Shown here one piece after another: positions 6,769 through 20,140 of a stretch of DNA of 64,000 nt (its first letter is position 1; every line of letters starts with the position of its first letter). Location: NCBI GenBank assembly GCA_964020085.1, contig OZ026608.1:4744890-4808889 (forward strand). Direction: 5' to 3'. This DNA comes from Micromussa lordhowensis (Eukaryota; Cnidaria; Anthozoa; Scleractinia; Lobophylliidae). Both the position numbers and the translations under genes were made by a program. The notes below the pieces were generated by a model, which saw only the letters and a list, made by a program, of their open reading frames with translations, ran no database searches and had not been told where the DNA came from.

Positions 6769-8923
6769 AATATAGCGTAAGAATTAGATGGCTTATATAT
6801 TGAAGACAAAAGTCATTTTATCTGTCATATGGTAAGCACTGGAGTCGCAGATTAAAAAGTGTGCGCATGCGCCCTGCTAAAGGTAACATACATACAGTCA
6901 TAAGCTTATTCCGAATAACTACAGGAGCTAATATCTTGGAGACATTACATTTACAGTTAAAATACATAACATCTACAGATGCCTACTAAATATGTCTGGA
7001 TTTATGAAAACCGTGTTAAAACGAAATCAAGTGGTTTTTTTTTAATTGCTTATTTCTTCAATTTAATTTTCTTCCTTGCTCTCGCTATGACAGCAGATTG
7101 TAATTCGTACCTAGCATGAAATGTAGAGAACTTCTTGCCGCATGTTTCATTGATCTTCCCTTTTTTTAAATTATTTATCCTACCAACCCCACCCCCCCCC
7201 CCCTCCCCCTTCGAATTTCTTCTAGGTTTAGTCCAGGCTTCACTCGTTTGAATTCAGTTCGCGCGTTCGTTGACTCTGACATGGAGCCGATCGCTTAGCG
7301 TTCTGTATTTGCTGTCTAAAGGAAGTCTGCCTGAGGACATCATTAAGTCCAATGAAGGTGCAAGTCTAACGGTTTGCTAGCAAGCGTCGTCTATTATCCT
7401 ACGCGGTAAGGCGGGCCTGATATGTATCAACGGAACATTTAGTCCCGTAAGGGCTTATAGGTGCAATGGACTAGAGATTTCCAGCTGCTGTTGGCGTTAT
7501 TTGCCCTGAACTTTGATTTGGCTAAAGACTTAGAAAAAAATCTGTTGAAATGTGGATATGCCATTCCGCGCTCGACAAAAATCAAGTTCATCCGGGACAT
7601 TGCTATTTGCAAGCAAAGCATGGCCAGGAGCAGAGTGAAGAACATGAGTTCAAGCGCTGATCGTGAGTAGAATTTCCTTGTTTGATCAATTTTAGGCGTT
7701 CTCGGCTTCGCTAACTATCAGAACTGTCTGTGATTCGCTAGCGCGGAAGAATTTTATTTGCGTGTCTTCCGGCTGATGATTGATCAGTTTGTTGAAGTGT
7801 TGACATGTTGAAGTGCTCGCCAACTCACGATTATGGCCTAGTTTGTTTAAAGTTCGATCCATTCTCGATGTAGGAAGCTCTTGTTTAGTCCATTTAGGAC
7901 GATGCAGGTTATAGAAAGCTAAACTTGATCAACTCTCCGCCGCCGTTTTTGACATCTGTGCCTTCGTGTGTTTATGTAGACCGTGGCTCCAATTTCGTGT
8001 TCAAAGCACTCTTAATTAAATTGTAGAATTCATGATTCATCGAAAAGACGGTGAAACTAGTCCTCCTGGCCTGAAAAGGCATCCATGAGAGTTATTTCCC
8101 TTTATTTGAGCTATGATAAGCCTTGTGGAAAGCTAGCGCTAAGACAGAATTGTATCACGATTATCAGTGACAAGTCAAATTCTGTGGCTACGTTTTTGCG
8201 AATCCAGACAGATATTGAAAGTAAATGTCACGTAAGGGCTACTAGTTGGCTGAAATGTAGAAGCAAATAGTCCATTTGACTGCTTACAATGCTCTTTTTG
8301 CCATGACTGGCTAATTTAATGCCTAGGAAAGACATAGTGAGGTCATTTAGCTAAAATCACAGAGGTTAAACATGTCTAAATTAGTGCCGCGAATCAAGTG
8401 ATCAATTTAAGCTCTGATTAAGCTTTGTTTGGCTAGTTCGACTCATTTGAAGCGATTTCAAAGGCTTGCATAGGCATGACATAGCTTCTATTAAAGAGTA
8501 CATGAGGTAGAAAGCACTCTCAGTACTACATGGTTTTATTTATGTACACTATCTGACCGATTTCCTAAAAACGTGCCTGCTGTTTTTAGTGCCTGCAGTC
8601 TTTAACACGGTTTTCATAAATCCAGACATAAATACATAATATTTAAAGATATATTTATTAAAAAGAAGAGCCGCTGTACAAAATGCGGCCCTGGATTCTC
8701 TTTTAAAACCAGTAAACTCATAGGTAGGGATAAAATCAGCTAGCGCATTCCGCAACTTAGCTGATACGTAAAAAAAAAGAGAAAAACGCAGTACCTCCAG
8801 ACACCGGCGCTGGAGCGTCGTACCAAACGAGTCATCCCGGGATTTCGGCCCGTGCGATCGCTTTTGGACGCAGTTGGCCCTTCGCTGCTTTCTGCTACCG
8901 ACCTTGCCTCCCGGTACGGCATT
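6693..8923 (+). repeat. Unit 4 (2231 bp)
   Basis: Private states are 'atttcttctagg' near 7217 and 'aatttcgtgttc' near 7997. It shares 'ctagagattt' with units 2 and 5. Confidence 0.97.
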
Positions 8924-8999
8924 GAGGGAGAGATATGTCGGCCCCTAAACCATATGTGACAAATCCCACGCCTACTCACAGCTCCAAACCGCCCTTGTC
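8783..8999 (-). ncRNA. Candidate Pol III RNA gene, copy 4
   Basis: Body and upstream elements as in copy 1. Confidence 0.45.
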
Positions 9000-11143
9000 A
9001 ATATAGCGTAAGAATTAGATGGCTTATATATTGAAGACAAAAGTCATTTTATCTGTCATATGGTAAGCACTGGAGTCGCAGATTAAAAAGTGTGCGCATG
9101 CGCCCTGCTAAAGGTAACATACATACAGTCATAAGCTTATTCCGAATAACTACAGGAGCTAATATCTTGGAGACATTACATTTACAGTTAAAATACATAA
9201 CATCTACAGATGCCTACTAAATATGTCTGGATTTATGAAAACGGTGTTAAAACGAAATCAAGTGGTTTTTTTTTAATTGCTTATTTCTTCAATTTAATTT
9301 TCTTCCTTGCTCTCGCTATGACAGCAGATTGTAATTCGTACCTAGCATGAAATGTAGAGAACTTCTTGCCGCATGTTTCATTGATCTTCCCTTTTTTTAA
9401 ATTATTTATCCTACCAATCCCACCCCCCCCCCCCCCCCCTCCACCTTCGAATTTCTACTAGGTTTAGTCCAGGCTTCACTCGTTTGAATTCTGTTCGCGC
9501 GTTCGTTGACTCTGACATGGAGCCGATCGCTTAGCGTTCTGTATTTGCTGTCTAAAGGAAGTCTGCCTGAGGACATCATTAAGTCCAATGAAGGTGCAAG
9601 TCTAACGGTTTGCTAGCAAGCGTCGTCTATTATCCTACGCGGTAAGGCGGGCCTGATATGTATCAACGGAACATTTAGTCCCGTAAGGGCTTATAGGTGC
9701 AATGGACTAGAGATTTCCAGCTGCTGTTGGCGTTATTTGCCCTGAACTTTGATTTGGCTAAAGACTTAGAAAAAAATCTGTTGAAATGTGGATATGCCAT
9801 TCCGCGCTCGACAAAAATCAAGTTCATCCGGGACATTGCTATTTGCAAGCAAAGCATGGCCAGGAGCAGAGTGAAGAACATGAGTTCAAGCGCTGATCGT
9901 GAGTAGAATTTCCTTGTTTGATCAATTTTAGGCGTTCTCGGCTTCGCTAACTATCAGAACTGTCTGTGATTCGCTAGCGCGGAAGAATTTTATTTGCGTG
10001 TCTTCCGGCTGATGATTGATCAGTTTGTTGAAGTGTTGACATGTTGAAGTGCTCGCCAACTCACGATTATGGCCTAGTTTGTTTAAAGTTCGATCCATTC
10101 TCGATGTAGGAAGCTCTTGTTTAGTCCATTTAGGACGATGCAGGTTATAGAAAGCTAAACTTGATCAACTCTCCGCCGCCGTTTTTGACATCTGTGCCTT
10201 CGTGTGTTTATGTAGACCGTGGCTCCAATTTCATGTTCAAAGCACTCTTAATTAAATTGTAGAATTCATGATTCATCGAAAAGACGGTGAAACTAGTCCT
10301 CCTGGCCTGAAAAGGCATCCATGAGAGTTATTTCCCTTTATTTGAGCTATGATAAGCCTTGTGGAAAGCTAGCGCTAAGACAGAATTGTATCACGATTAT
10401 CAGTGACAAGTCAAATTCTGTGGCTACGTTTTTGCGAATCCAGACAGATATTGAAAGTAAATGTCACGTAAGGGCTACTAGTTGGCTGAAATGTAGAAGC
10501 AAATAGTCCATTTGACTGCTTACAATGCTCTTTTTGCCATGACTGGCTAATTTAATGCCTAGGAAAGACATAGTGAGGTCATTTAGCTAAAATCACAGAG
10601 GTTAAACATGTCTAACTTAGTGCCGCGAATCAAGTGATCAATTTAAGCTCTGATTAAGCTTTGTTTGGCTAGTTCGACTCATTTGAAGCGATTTCAAAGG
10701 CTTGCATAGGCATGACATAGCTTCTATTAAAGAGTACATGAGGTAGAAAGCACTCTCAGTACTACATGGTTTTATTTATGTACACTATCTGACCGATTTC
10801 CTAAAAACGTGCCTGCAGTCTTTAACACGGTTTTCATAAATCCAGACATAAATACATAATATTTAAAGATATATTTATTAAAAAGAAGAGCCGCTGTACA
10901 AAATGCGGCCCTGGATTCTCTTTTAAAACCAGTAAACTCATAGGTAGGGATAAAATCAGCTAGCGCATTCCGCAACTTAGCTGATACGTAAAAAAAAAGA
11001 GAAAAACGCAGTACCTCCAGACACCGGCGCTGGAGCGTCGTACCAAACGAGTCATCCCGGGATTTCGGCCCGTGCGATCGCTTTTGGACGCAGTTGGCCC
11101 TTCGCTGCTTTCTGCTACCGACCTTGCCTCCCGGTACGGCATT
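8924..11143 (+). repeat. Unit 5 (2220 bp), 16-bp deletion
   Basis: One of four units with the 16-bp deletion between GTGCCTGC direct repeats (junction near 10810). It has the longest C tract of the window (about 9423-9439), a substitution in the inverted-repeat arm ('aaaacggtg' near 9240), and private changes 'attctgttcg' (9489) and 'tctaacttag' (10612). Confidence 0.97.
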
Positions 11144-11219
11144 GAGGGAGAGATATGTCGGCCCCTAAACCATATGTGACAAATCCCACGCCTACTCACA
11201 GCTCCAAACCGCCCTTGTC
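11003..11219 (-). ncRNA. Candidate Pol III RNA gene, copy 5
   Basis: Body and upstream elements as in copy 1. The 16-bp deletion of unit 5 lies beyond its 3' end. Confidence 0.45.
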
Positions 11220-13373
11220 AATATAGCGTAAGAATTAGATGGCTTATATATTGAAGACAAAAGTCATTTTATCTGTCATATGGTAAGCACTGGAGTCGCA
11301 GATTAAAAAGTGTGCGCATGCGCCCTGCTAAAGGTAACATACATACAGTCATAAGCTTATTCCGAATAACTACAGGAGCTAATATCTTGGAGACATTACA
11401 TTTACAGTTAAAATACATAACATCTACAGATGCCTACTAAATATGTCTGGATTTATGAAAACCGTGTTAAAACGAAATCAAGTGGTTTTTTTTTAATTGC
11501 TTATTTCTTCAATTTAATTTTCTTCCTTGCTCTCGCTATGACAGCAGATTGTAATTCGTACCTAGCATGAAATGTAGAGAACTTCTTGCCGCATGTTTCA
11601 TTGATCTTCCCTTTTTTTAAATTATTTATCCTACCAACCCCACCCCCCCCCCCTCCCCCTTCGAATTTCTACTAGGTTTAGTCCAGGCTTCACTCGTTTG
11701 AATTCAGTTCGCGCGTTCGTTGACTCTGACATGGAGCCGATCGCTTAGCGTTCTGTATTTGCTGTCTAAAGGAAGTCTGCCTGAGGACATCATTAAGTCC
11801 AATGAAGGTGCAAGTCTAACGGTTTGCTAGCAAGCGTCGTCTATTATCCTACGCGGTAAGGCGGGCCTGATATGTATCAACGGAACATTTAGTCCCGTAA
11901 GGGCTTATAGGTGCAATGGACTAGACATTTCCAGCTGCTGTTGGCGTTATTTGCCCTGAACTTTGATTTGGCTAAAGACTTAGAAAAAAATCTGTTGAAA
12001 TGTGGATATGCCATTCCGCGCTCGACAAAAATCAAGTTCATCCGGGACATTGCTATTTGCAAGCAAAGCATGGCCAGGAGCAGAGTGAAGAACATGAGTT
12101 CAAGCGCTGATCGTGAGTAGAATTTCCTTGTTTGATCAATTTTAGGCGTTCTCGGCTTCGCTAACTATCAGAACTGTCTGTGATTCGCTAGCGCGGAAGA
12201 ATTTTATTTGCGTGTCTTCCGGCTGATGATTGATCAGTTTGTTGAAGTGTTGACATGTTGAAGTGCTCGCCAACTCACGATTATGGCCTAGTTTGTTTAA
12301 AGTTCGATCCATTCTCGATGTAGGAAGCTCTTGTTTAGTCCATTTAGGACGATGCAGGTTATAGAAAGCTAAACTTGATCAACTCTCCGCCGCCGTTTTT
12401 GACATCTGTGCCTTCGTGTGTTTATGTAGACCGTGGCTCCAATTTCATGTTCAAAGCACTCTTAATTAAATTGTAGAATTCATGATTCATCGAAAAGACG
12501 GTGAAACTAGTCCTCCTGGCCTGAAAAGGCATCCATGAGAGTTATTTCCCTTTATTTGAGCTATGATAAGCCTTGTGGAAAGCTAGCGCTAAGACAGAAT
12601 TGTATCACGATTATCAGTGACAAGTCAAATTCTGTGGCTACGTTTTTGCGAATCCAGACAGATATTGAAAGTAAATGTCACGTAAGGGCTACTAGTTGGC
12701 TGAAATGTAGAAGCAAATAGTCCATTTGACTGCTTACAATGCTCTTTTTGCCATGACTGGCTAATTTAATGCCTAGGAAAGACATAGTGAGGTCATTTAG
12801 CTAAAATCACAGAGGTTAAACATGTCTAAATTAGTGCCGCGAATCAAGTGATCAATTTAAGCTCTGATTAAGCTTTGTTTGGCTAGTTCGACTCATTTGA
12901 AGCGATTTCAAAGGCTTGCATAGGCATGACATAGCTTCTATTAAAGAGTACATGAGGTAGAAAGCACTCTCAGTACTACATGGTTTTATTTATGTACACT
13001 ATCTGACCGATTTCCTAAAAACGTGCCTGCTGTTTTTAGTGCCTGCAGTCTTTAACACGGTTTTCATAAATCCAGACATAAATACATAATATTTAAAGAT
13101 ATATTTATTAAAAAGAAGAGCCGCTGTACAAAATGCGGCCCTGGATTCTCTTTTAAAACCAGTAAACTCATAGGTAGGGATAAAATCAGCTAGCGCATTC
13201 CGCAACTTAGCTGATACGTAAAAAAAAAGAGAAAAACGCAGTACCTCCAGACACCGGCGCTGGAGCGTCGTACCAAACGAGTCATCCCGGGATTTCGGCC
13301 CGTGCGATCGCTTTTGGACGCAGTTGGCCCTTCGCTGCTTTCTGCTACCGACCTTGCCTCCCGGTACGGCATT
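11144..13373 (+). repeat. Unit 6 (2230 bp)
   Basis: Close to the majority sequence. No private variant noticed. Confidence 0.97.
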
Positions 13374-13449
13374 GAGGGAGAGATATGTCGGCCCCTAAAC
13401 CATATGTGACAAATCCCACGCCTACTCACAGCTCCAAACCGCCCTTGTC
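13233..13449 (-). ncRNA. Candidate Pol III RNA gene, copy 6, TATA damaged
   Basis: The body is unchanged, but the minus-strand TATA reads TACATAAG instead of TATATAAG. Reduced expression is predicted if the promoter model is right. Confidence 0.4.
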
Positions 13450-15605
13450 AATATAGCGTAAGAATTAGATGGCTTATGTATTGAAGACAAAAGTCATTTT
13501 ATCTGTCATATGGTAAGCACTGGAGTCGCAGATTAAAAAGTGTGCGCATGCGCCCTGCTAAAGGTAACATACATACAGTCATAAGCTTATTCCGATTAAC
13601 TACAGGAGCTAATATCTTGGAGACATTACATTTACAGTTAAAATACATAACATCTACAGATGCCTACTAAATATGTCTGGATTTATGAAAACCGTGTTAA
13701 AACGAAATCAAGTGGTTTTTTTTTTAATTGCTTATTTCTTCAATTTAATTTTCTTCCTTGCTCTCGCTATGACAGCAGATTGTAATTCGTACCTAGCATG
13801 AAATGTAGAGAACTTCTTGCCGCATGTTTCATTGATCTTCCCTTTTTTTAAATTATTTATCCTACCAACCCCACCCCCCCCCCCCTCCCCCTTCGAATTT
13901 CTACTAGGTTTAGTCCAGGCTTCACTCGTTTGAATTCAGTTCGCGCGTTCGTTGACTCTGACATGGAGCCGATCGCTTAGCGTTCTGTATTTGCTGTCTA
14001 AAGGAAGTCTGCCTGAGGACATCATTAAGTCCAATGAAGGTGCAAGTCTAACGGTTTGCTAGCAAGCGTCGTCTATTATCCTACGCGGTAAGGCGGGCCT
14101 GATATGTATCAACGGAACATTTAGTCCCGTAAGGGCTTATAGGTGCAATGGACTAGACATTTCCAGCTGCTGTTGGCGTTATTTGCCCTGAACTTTGATT
14201 TGGCTAAAGACTTAGAAAAAAATCTGTTGAAATGTGGATATGCCATTCCGCGCTCGACAAAAATCAAGTTCATCCGGGACATTGCTATTTGCAAGCAAAG
14301 CATGGCCAGGAGCAGAGTGAAGAACATGAGTTCAAGCGCTGATCGTGAGTAGAATTTCCTTGTTTGATCAATTTTAGGCGTTCTCGGCTTCGCTAACTAT
14401 CAGAACTGTCTGTGATTCGCTAGCGCGGAAGAATTTTATTTGCGTGTCTTCCGGCTGATGATTGATCAGTTTGTTGAAGTGTTGACATGTTGAAGTGCTC
14501 GCCAACTCACGATTATGGCCTAGTTTGTTTAAAGTTCGATCCATTCTCGATGTAGGAAGCTCTTGTTTAGTCCATTTAGGACGATGCAGGTTATAGAAAG
14601 CTAAACTTGATCAACTCTCCGCCGCCGTTTTTGACATCTGTGCCTTCGTGTGTTTATGTAGACCGTGGCTCCAATTTCATGTTCAAAGCACTCTTAATTA
14701 AATTGTAGAATTCATGATTCATCGAAAAGACGGTGAAACTAGTCCTCCTGGCCTGAAAAGGCATCCATGAGAGTTATTTCCCTTTATTTGAGCTATGATA
14801 AGCCTTGTGGAAAGCTAGCGCTAAGACAGAATTGTATCACAATTATCAGTGACAAGTCAAATTCTGTGGCTACGTTTTTGCGAATCCAGACAGATATTGA
14901 AAGTAAATGTCACGTAAGGGCTACTAGTTGGCTGAAATGTAGAAGCAAATAGTCCATTTGACTGCTTACAATGCTCTTTTTGCCATGACTGGCTAATTTA
15001 ATGCCTAGGAAAGACATAGTGAGGTCATTTAGCTAAAATCACAGAGGTTAAACATGTCTAAATTAGTGCCGCGAATCAAGTGATCAATTTAAGCTCTGAT
15101 TAAGCTTTGTTTGGCTAGTTCGACTCATTTGAAGCGATTTCAAAGGCTTGCATAGGCATGACATAGCTTCTATTAAAGAGTACATGAGGTAGAAAGCACT
15201 CTCAGTACTACATGGTTTTATTTATGTACACTATCTGACCGATTTCCTAAAAACGTGCCTGCTGTTTTTAGTGCCTGCAGTCTTTAACACGGTTTTCATA
15301 AATCCAGACATAAATACATAATATTTAAAGATATATTTATTAAAAAGAAGAGCCGCTGTACAAAATGCGGCCCTGGATTCTCTTTTAAAACCAGTAAACT
15401 CATAGGTAGGGATAAAATCAGCTAGCGCATTCCGCAACTTAGCTGATACGTAAAAAAAAAGAGAAAAACGCAGTACCTCCAGACACCGGCGCTGGAGCGT
15501 CGTACCAAACGAGTCATCCCGGGATTTCGGCCCGTGCGATCGCTTTTGGACGCAGTTGGCCCTTCGCTGCTTTCTGCTACCGACCTTGCCTCCCGGTACG
15601 GCATT
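13374..15605 (+). repeat. Unit 7 (2232 bp), altered TATA
   Basis: First of three adjacent units sharing 'cttatgtatt'-type changes in the TATA box (near 13477) and 'ccgattaac' (near 13596). A private 'tcacaattatc' lies near 14839. Confidence 0.97.
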
Positions 15606-15681
15606 GAGGGAGAGATATGTCGGCCCCTAAACCATATGTGACAAATCCCACGCCTACTCACAGCTCCAAACCGCCCTTGTC
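15465..15681 (-). ncRNA. Candidate Pol III RNA gene, copy 7, TATA damaged
   Basis: The body is unchanged. The TATA reads TGCATAAG, two changes from the majority. Confidence 0.4.
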
Positions 15682-17835
15682 AATATAGCGTAAGAATTAG
15701 ATGGCTTATGCATTGAAGACAAAAGTCATTTTATCTGTCATATGGTAAGCACTGGAGTCGCAGATTAAAAAGTGTGCGCATGCGCCCTGCTAAAGGTAAC
15801 ATACATACAGTCATAAGCTTATTCCGATTAACTACAGGAGCTAATATCTTGGAGACATTACATTTACAGTTAAAATACATAACATCTACAGATGCCTACT
15901 AAATATGTCTGGATTTATGAAAACCGTGTTAAAACGAAATCAAGTGGTTTTTTTTTTAATTGCTTATTTCTTCAATTTAATTTTCTTCCTTGCTCTCGCT
16001 ATGACAGCAGATTGTAATTCGTACCTAGCATGAAATGTAGAGAACTTCTTGCCGCATGTTTCATTGATCTTCCCTTTTTTTAAATTATTTATCCTACCAA
16101 CCCCACCCCCCCCCCTCCCCCTTCGAATTTCCACTAGGTTTAGTCCAGGCTTCACTCGTTTGAATTCAGTTCGCGCGTTCGTTGACTCTGACATGGAGCC
16201 GATCGCTTAGCGTTCTGTATTTGCTGTCTAAAGGAAGTCTGCCTGAGGACATCATTAAGTCCAATGAAGGTGCAAGTCTAACGGTTTGCTAGCAAGCGTC
16301 GTCTATTATCCTACGCGGTAAGGCGGGCCTGATATGTATCAACGGAACATTTAGTCCCGTAAGGGCTTATAGGTGCAATGGACTAGACATTTCCAGCTGC
16401 TGTTGGCGTTATTTGCCCTGAACTTTGATTTGGCTAAAGACTTAGAAAAAAATCTGTTGAAATGTGGATATGCCATTCCGCGCTCGACAAAAATCAAGTT
16501 CATCCGGGACATTGCTATTTGCAAGCAAAGCATGGCCAGGAGCAGAGTGAAGAACATGAGTTCAAGCGCTGATCGTGAGTAGAATTTCCTTGTTTGATCA
16601 ATTTTAGGCGTTCTCGGCTTCGCTAACTATCAGAACTGTCTGTGATTCGCTAGCGCGGAAGAATTTTATTTGCGTGTCTTCCGGCTGATGATTGATCAGT
16701 TTGTTGAAGTGTTGACATGTTGAAGTGCTCGCCAACTCACGATTATGGCCTAGTTTGTTTAAAGTTCGATCCATTCTCGATGTAGGAAGCTCTTGTTTAG
16801 TCCATTTAGGACGATGCAGGTTATAGAAAGCTAAACTTGATCAACTCTCCGCCGCCGTTTTTGACATCTGTGCCTTCGTGTGTTTATGTAGACCGTGGCT
16901 CCAATTTCATGTTCAAAGCACTCTTAATTAAATTGTAGAATTCATGATTCATCGAAAAGACGGTGAAACTAGTCCTCCTGGCCTGAAAAGGCATCCATGA
17001 GAGTTATTTCCCTTTATTTGAGCTATGATAAGCCTTGTGGAAAGCTAGCGCTAAGACAGAATTGTATCACGATTATCAGTGACAAGTCAAATTCTGTGGC
17101 TACGTTTTTGCGAATCCAGACAGATATTGAAAGTAAATGTCACGTAAGGGCTACTAGTTGGCTGAAATGTAGAAGCAAATAGTCCATTTGACTGCTTACA
17201 ATGCTCTTTTTGCCATGACTGGCTAATTTAATGCCTAGGAAAGACATAGTGAGGTCATTTAGCTAAAATCACAGAGGTTAAACATGTCTAAATTAGTGCC
17301 GCGAATCAAGTGATCAATTTAAGCTCTGATTAAGCTTTGTTTGGCTAGTTCGACTCATTTGAAGCGATTTCAAAGGCTTGCATAGGCATGACATAGCTTC
17401 TATTAAAGAGTACATGAGGTAGAAAGCACTCTCAGTACTACATGGTTTTATTTATGTACACTATCTGACCGATTTCCTAAAAACGTGCCTGCTGTTTTTA
17501 GTGCCTGCAGTCTTTAACACGGTTTTCATAAATCCAGACATAAATACATAATATTTAAAGATATATTTATTAAAAAGAAGAGCCGCTGTACAAAATGCGG
17601 CCCTGGATTCTCTTTTAAAACCAGTAAACTCATAGGTAGGGATAAAATCAGCTAGCGCATTCCGCAACTTAGCTGATACGTAAAAAAAAAGAGAAAAACG
17701 CAGTACCTCCAGACACCGGCGCTGGAGCGTCGTACCAAACGAGTCATCCCGGGATTTCGGCCCGTGCGATCGCTTTTGGACGCAGTTGGCCCTTCGCTGC
17801 TTTCTGCTACCGACCTTGCCTCCCGGTACGGCATT
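15606..17835 (+). repeat. Unit 8 (2230 bp), altered TATA
   Basis: Shares 'ccgattaac' with units 7 and 9. Its TATA region is changed twice ('cttatgcatt' near 15708). A private 'atttccactagg' lies near 16128. Confidence 0.97.
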
Positions 17836-17911
17836 GAGGGAGAGATATGTCGGCCCCTAAACCATATGTGACAAATCCCACGCCTACTCACAGCTCCAAA
17901 CCGCCCTTGTC
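17695..17911 (-). ncRNA. Candidate Pol III RNA gene, copy 8, TATA damaged
   Basis: The body is unchanged. The TATA reads TACATAAG, as in copy 6. Confidence 0.4.
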
Positions 17912-20064
17912 AATATAGCGTAAGAATTAGATGGCTTATGTATTGAAGACAAAAGTCATTTTATCTGTCATATGGTAAGCACTGGAGTCGCAGATTAAAA
18001 AGTGTGCGCATGCGCCCTGCTAAAGGTAACATACATACAGTCATAAGCTTATTCCGATTAACTACAGGAGCTAATATCTTGGAGACATTACATTTACAGT
18101 TAAAATACATAACATCTACAGATGCCTACTAAATATGTCTGGATTTATGAAAACCGTGTTAAAACGAAATCAAGTGGTTTTTTTTTTAATTGCTTATTTC
18201 TTCAATTTAATTTTCTTCCTTGCTCTCGCTATGACAGCAGATTGTAATTCGTACCTAGCATGAAATGTAGAGAACTTCTTGCCGCATGTTTCATTGATCT
18301 TCCCTTTTTTTAAATTATTTATCCTACCAACCCCACCCCCCCCCCTCCCCCTTCGAATTTCTACTAGGTTTAGTCCAGGCTTCACTCGTTTGAATTCAGT
18401 TCGCGCGTTCGTTGACTCTGACATGGAGCCGATCGCTTAGCGTTCTGTATTTGCTGTCTAAAGGAAGTCTGCCTGAGGACATCATTAAGTCCAATGAAGG
18501 TGCAAGTCTAACGGTTTGCTAGCAAGCGTCGTCTATTATCCTACGCGGTAAGGCGGGCCTGATATGTATCAACGGAACATTTAGTCCCGTAAGGGCTTAT
18601 AGGTGCAATGGACTAGACATTTCCAGCTGCTGTTGGCGTTATTTGCCCTGAACTTTGATTTGGCTAAAGACTTAGAAAAAATCTGTTGAAATGTGGATAT
18701 GCCATTCCGCGCTCGACAAAAATCAAGTTCATCCGGGACATTGCTATTTGCAAGCAAAGCATGGCCAGGAGCAGAGTGAAGAACATGAGTTCAAGCGCTG
18801 ATCGTGAGTAGAATTTCCTTGTTTGATCAATTTTAGGCGTTCTCGGCTTCGCTAACTATCAGAACTGTCTGTGATTCGCTAGCGCGGAAGAATTTTATTT
18901 GCGTGTCTTCCGGCTGATGATTGATCAGTTTGTTGAAGTGTTGACATGTTGAAGTGCTCGCCAACTCACGATTATGGCCTAGTTTGTTTAAAGTTCGATC
19001 CATTCTCGATGTAGGAAGCTCTTGTTTAGTCCATTTAGGACGATGCAGGTTATAGAAAGCTAAACTTGATCAACTCTCCGCCGCCGTTTTTGACATCTGT
19101 GCCTTCGTGTGTTTATGTAGACCGTGGCTCCAATTTCATGTTCAAAGCACTCTTAATTAAATTGTAGAATTCATGATTCATCGAAAAGACGGTGAAACTA
19201 GTCCTCCTGGCCTGAAAAGGCATCCATGAGAGTTATTTCCCTTTATTTGAGCTATGATAAGCCTTGTGGAAAGCTAGCGCTAAGACAGAATTGTATCACG
19301 ATTATCAGTGACAAGTCAAATTCTGTGGCTACGTTTTTGCGAATCCAGACAGATATTGAAAGTAAATGTCACGTAAGGGCTACTAGTTGGCTGAAATGTA
19401 GAAGCAAATAGTCCATTTGACTGCTTACAATGCTCTTTTTGCCATGACTGGCTAATTTAATGCCTAGGAAAGACATAGTGAGGTCATTTAGCTAAAATCA
19501 CAGAGGTTAAACATGTCTAAATTAGTGCCGCGAATCAAGTGATCAATTTAAGCTCTGATTAAGCTTTGTTTGGCTAGTTCGACTCATTTGAAGCGATTTC
19601 AAAGGCTTGCATAGGCATGACATAGCTTCTATTAAAGAGTACATGAGGTAGAAAGCACTCTCAGTACTACATGGTTTTATTTATGTACACTATCTGACCG
19701 ATTTCCTAAAAACGTGACTGCTGTTTTTAGTGCCTGCAGTCTTTAACACGGTTTTCATAAATCCAGACATAAATACATAATATTTAAAGATATATTTATT
19801 AAAAAGAAGAGCCGCTGTACAAAATGCGGCCCTGGATTCTCTTTTAAAACCAGTAAACTCATAGGTAGGGATAAAATCAGCTAGCGCATTCCGCAACTTA
19901 GCTGATACGTAAAAAAAAAGAGAAAAACGCAGTACCTCCAGACACCGGCGCTGGAGCGTCGTACCAAACGAGTCATCCCGGGATTTCGGCCCGTGCGATC
20001 GCTTTTGGACGCAGTTGGCCCTTCGCTGCTTTCTGCTACCGACCTTGCCTCCCGGTACGGCATT
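17836..20064 (+). repeat. Unit 9 (2229 bp), altered TATA
   Basis: Third unit of the 7-9 block. Missing one A in the A tract near 18677, which breaks the short plus and minus open frames there. Shares 'acgtgactgctg' (near 19715) with unit 2. Confidence 0.97.
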
Positions 20065-20140
20065 GAGGGAGAGATATGTCGGCCCCTAAACCATATGTGA
20101 CAAATCCCACGCCTACTCACAGCTCCAAACCGCCCTTGTC
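19924..20140 (-). ncRNA. Candidate Pol III RNA gene, copy 9
   Basis: The majority TATA is restored in unit 10. Body as in copy 1. Confidence 0.45.
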
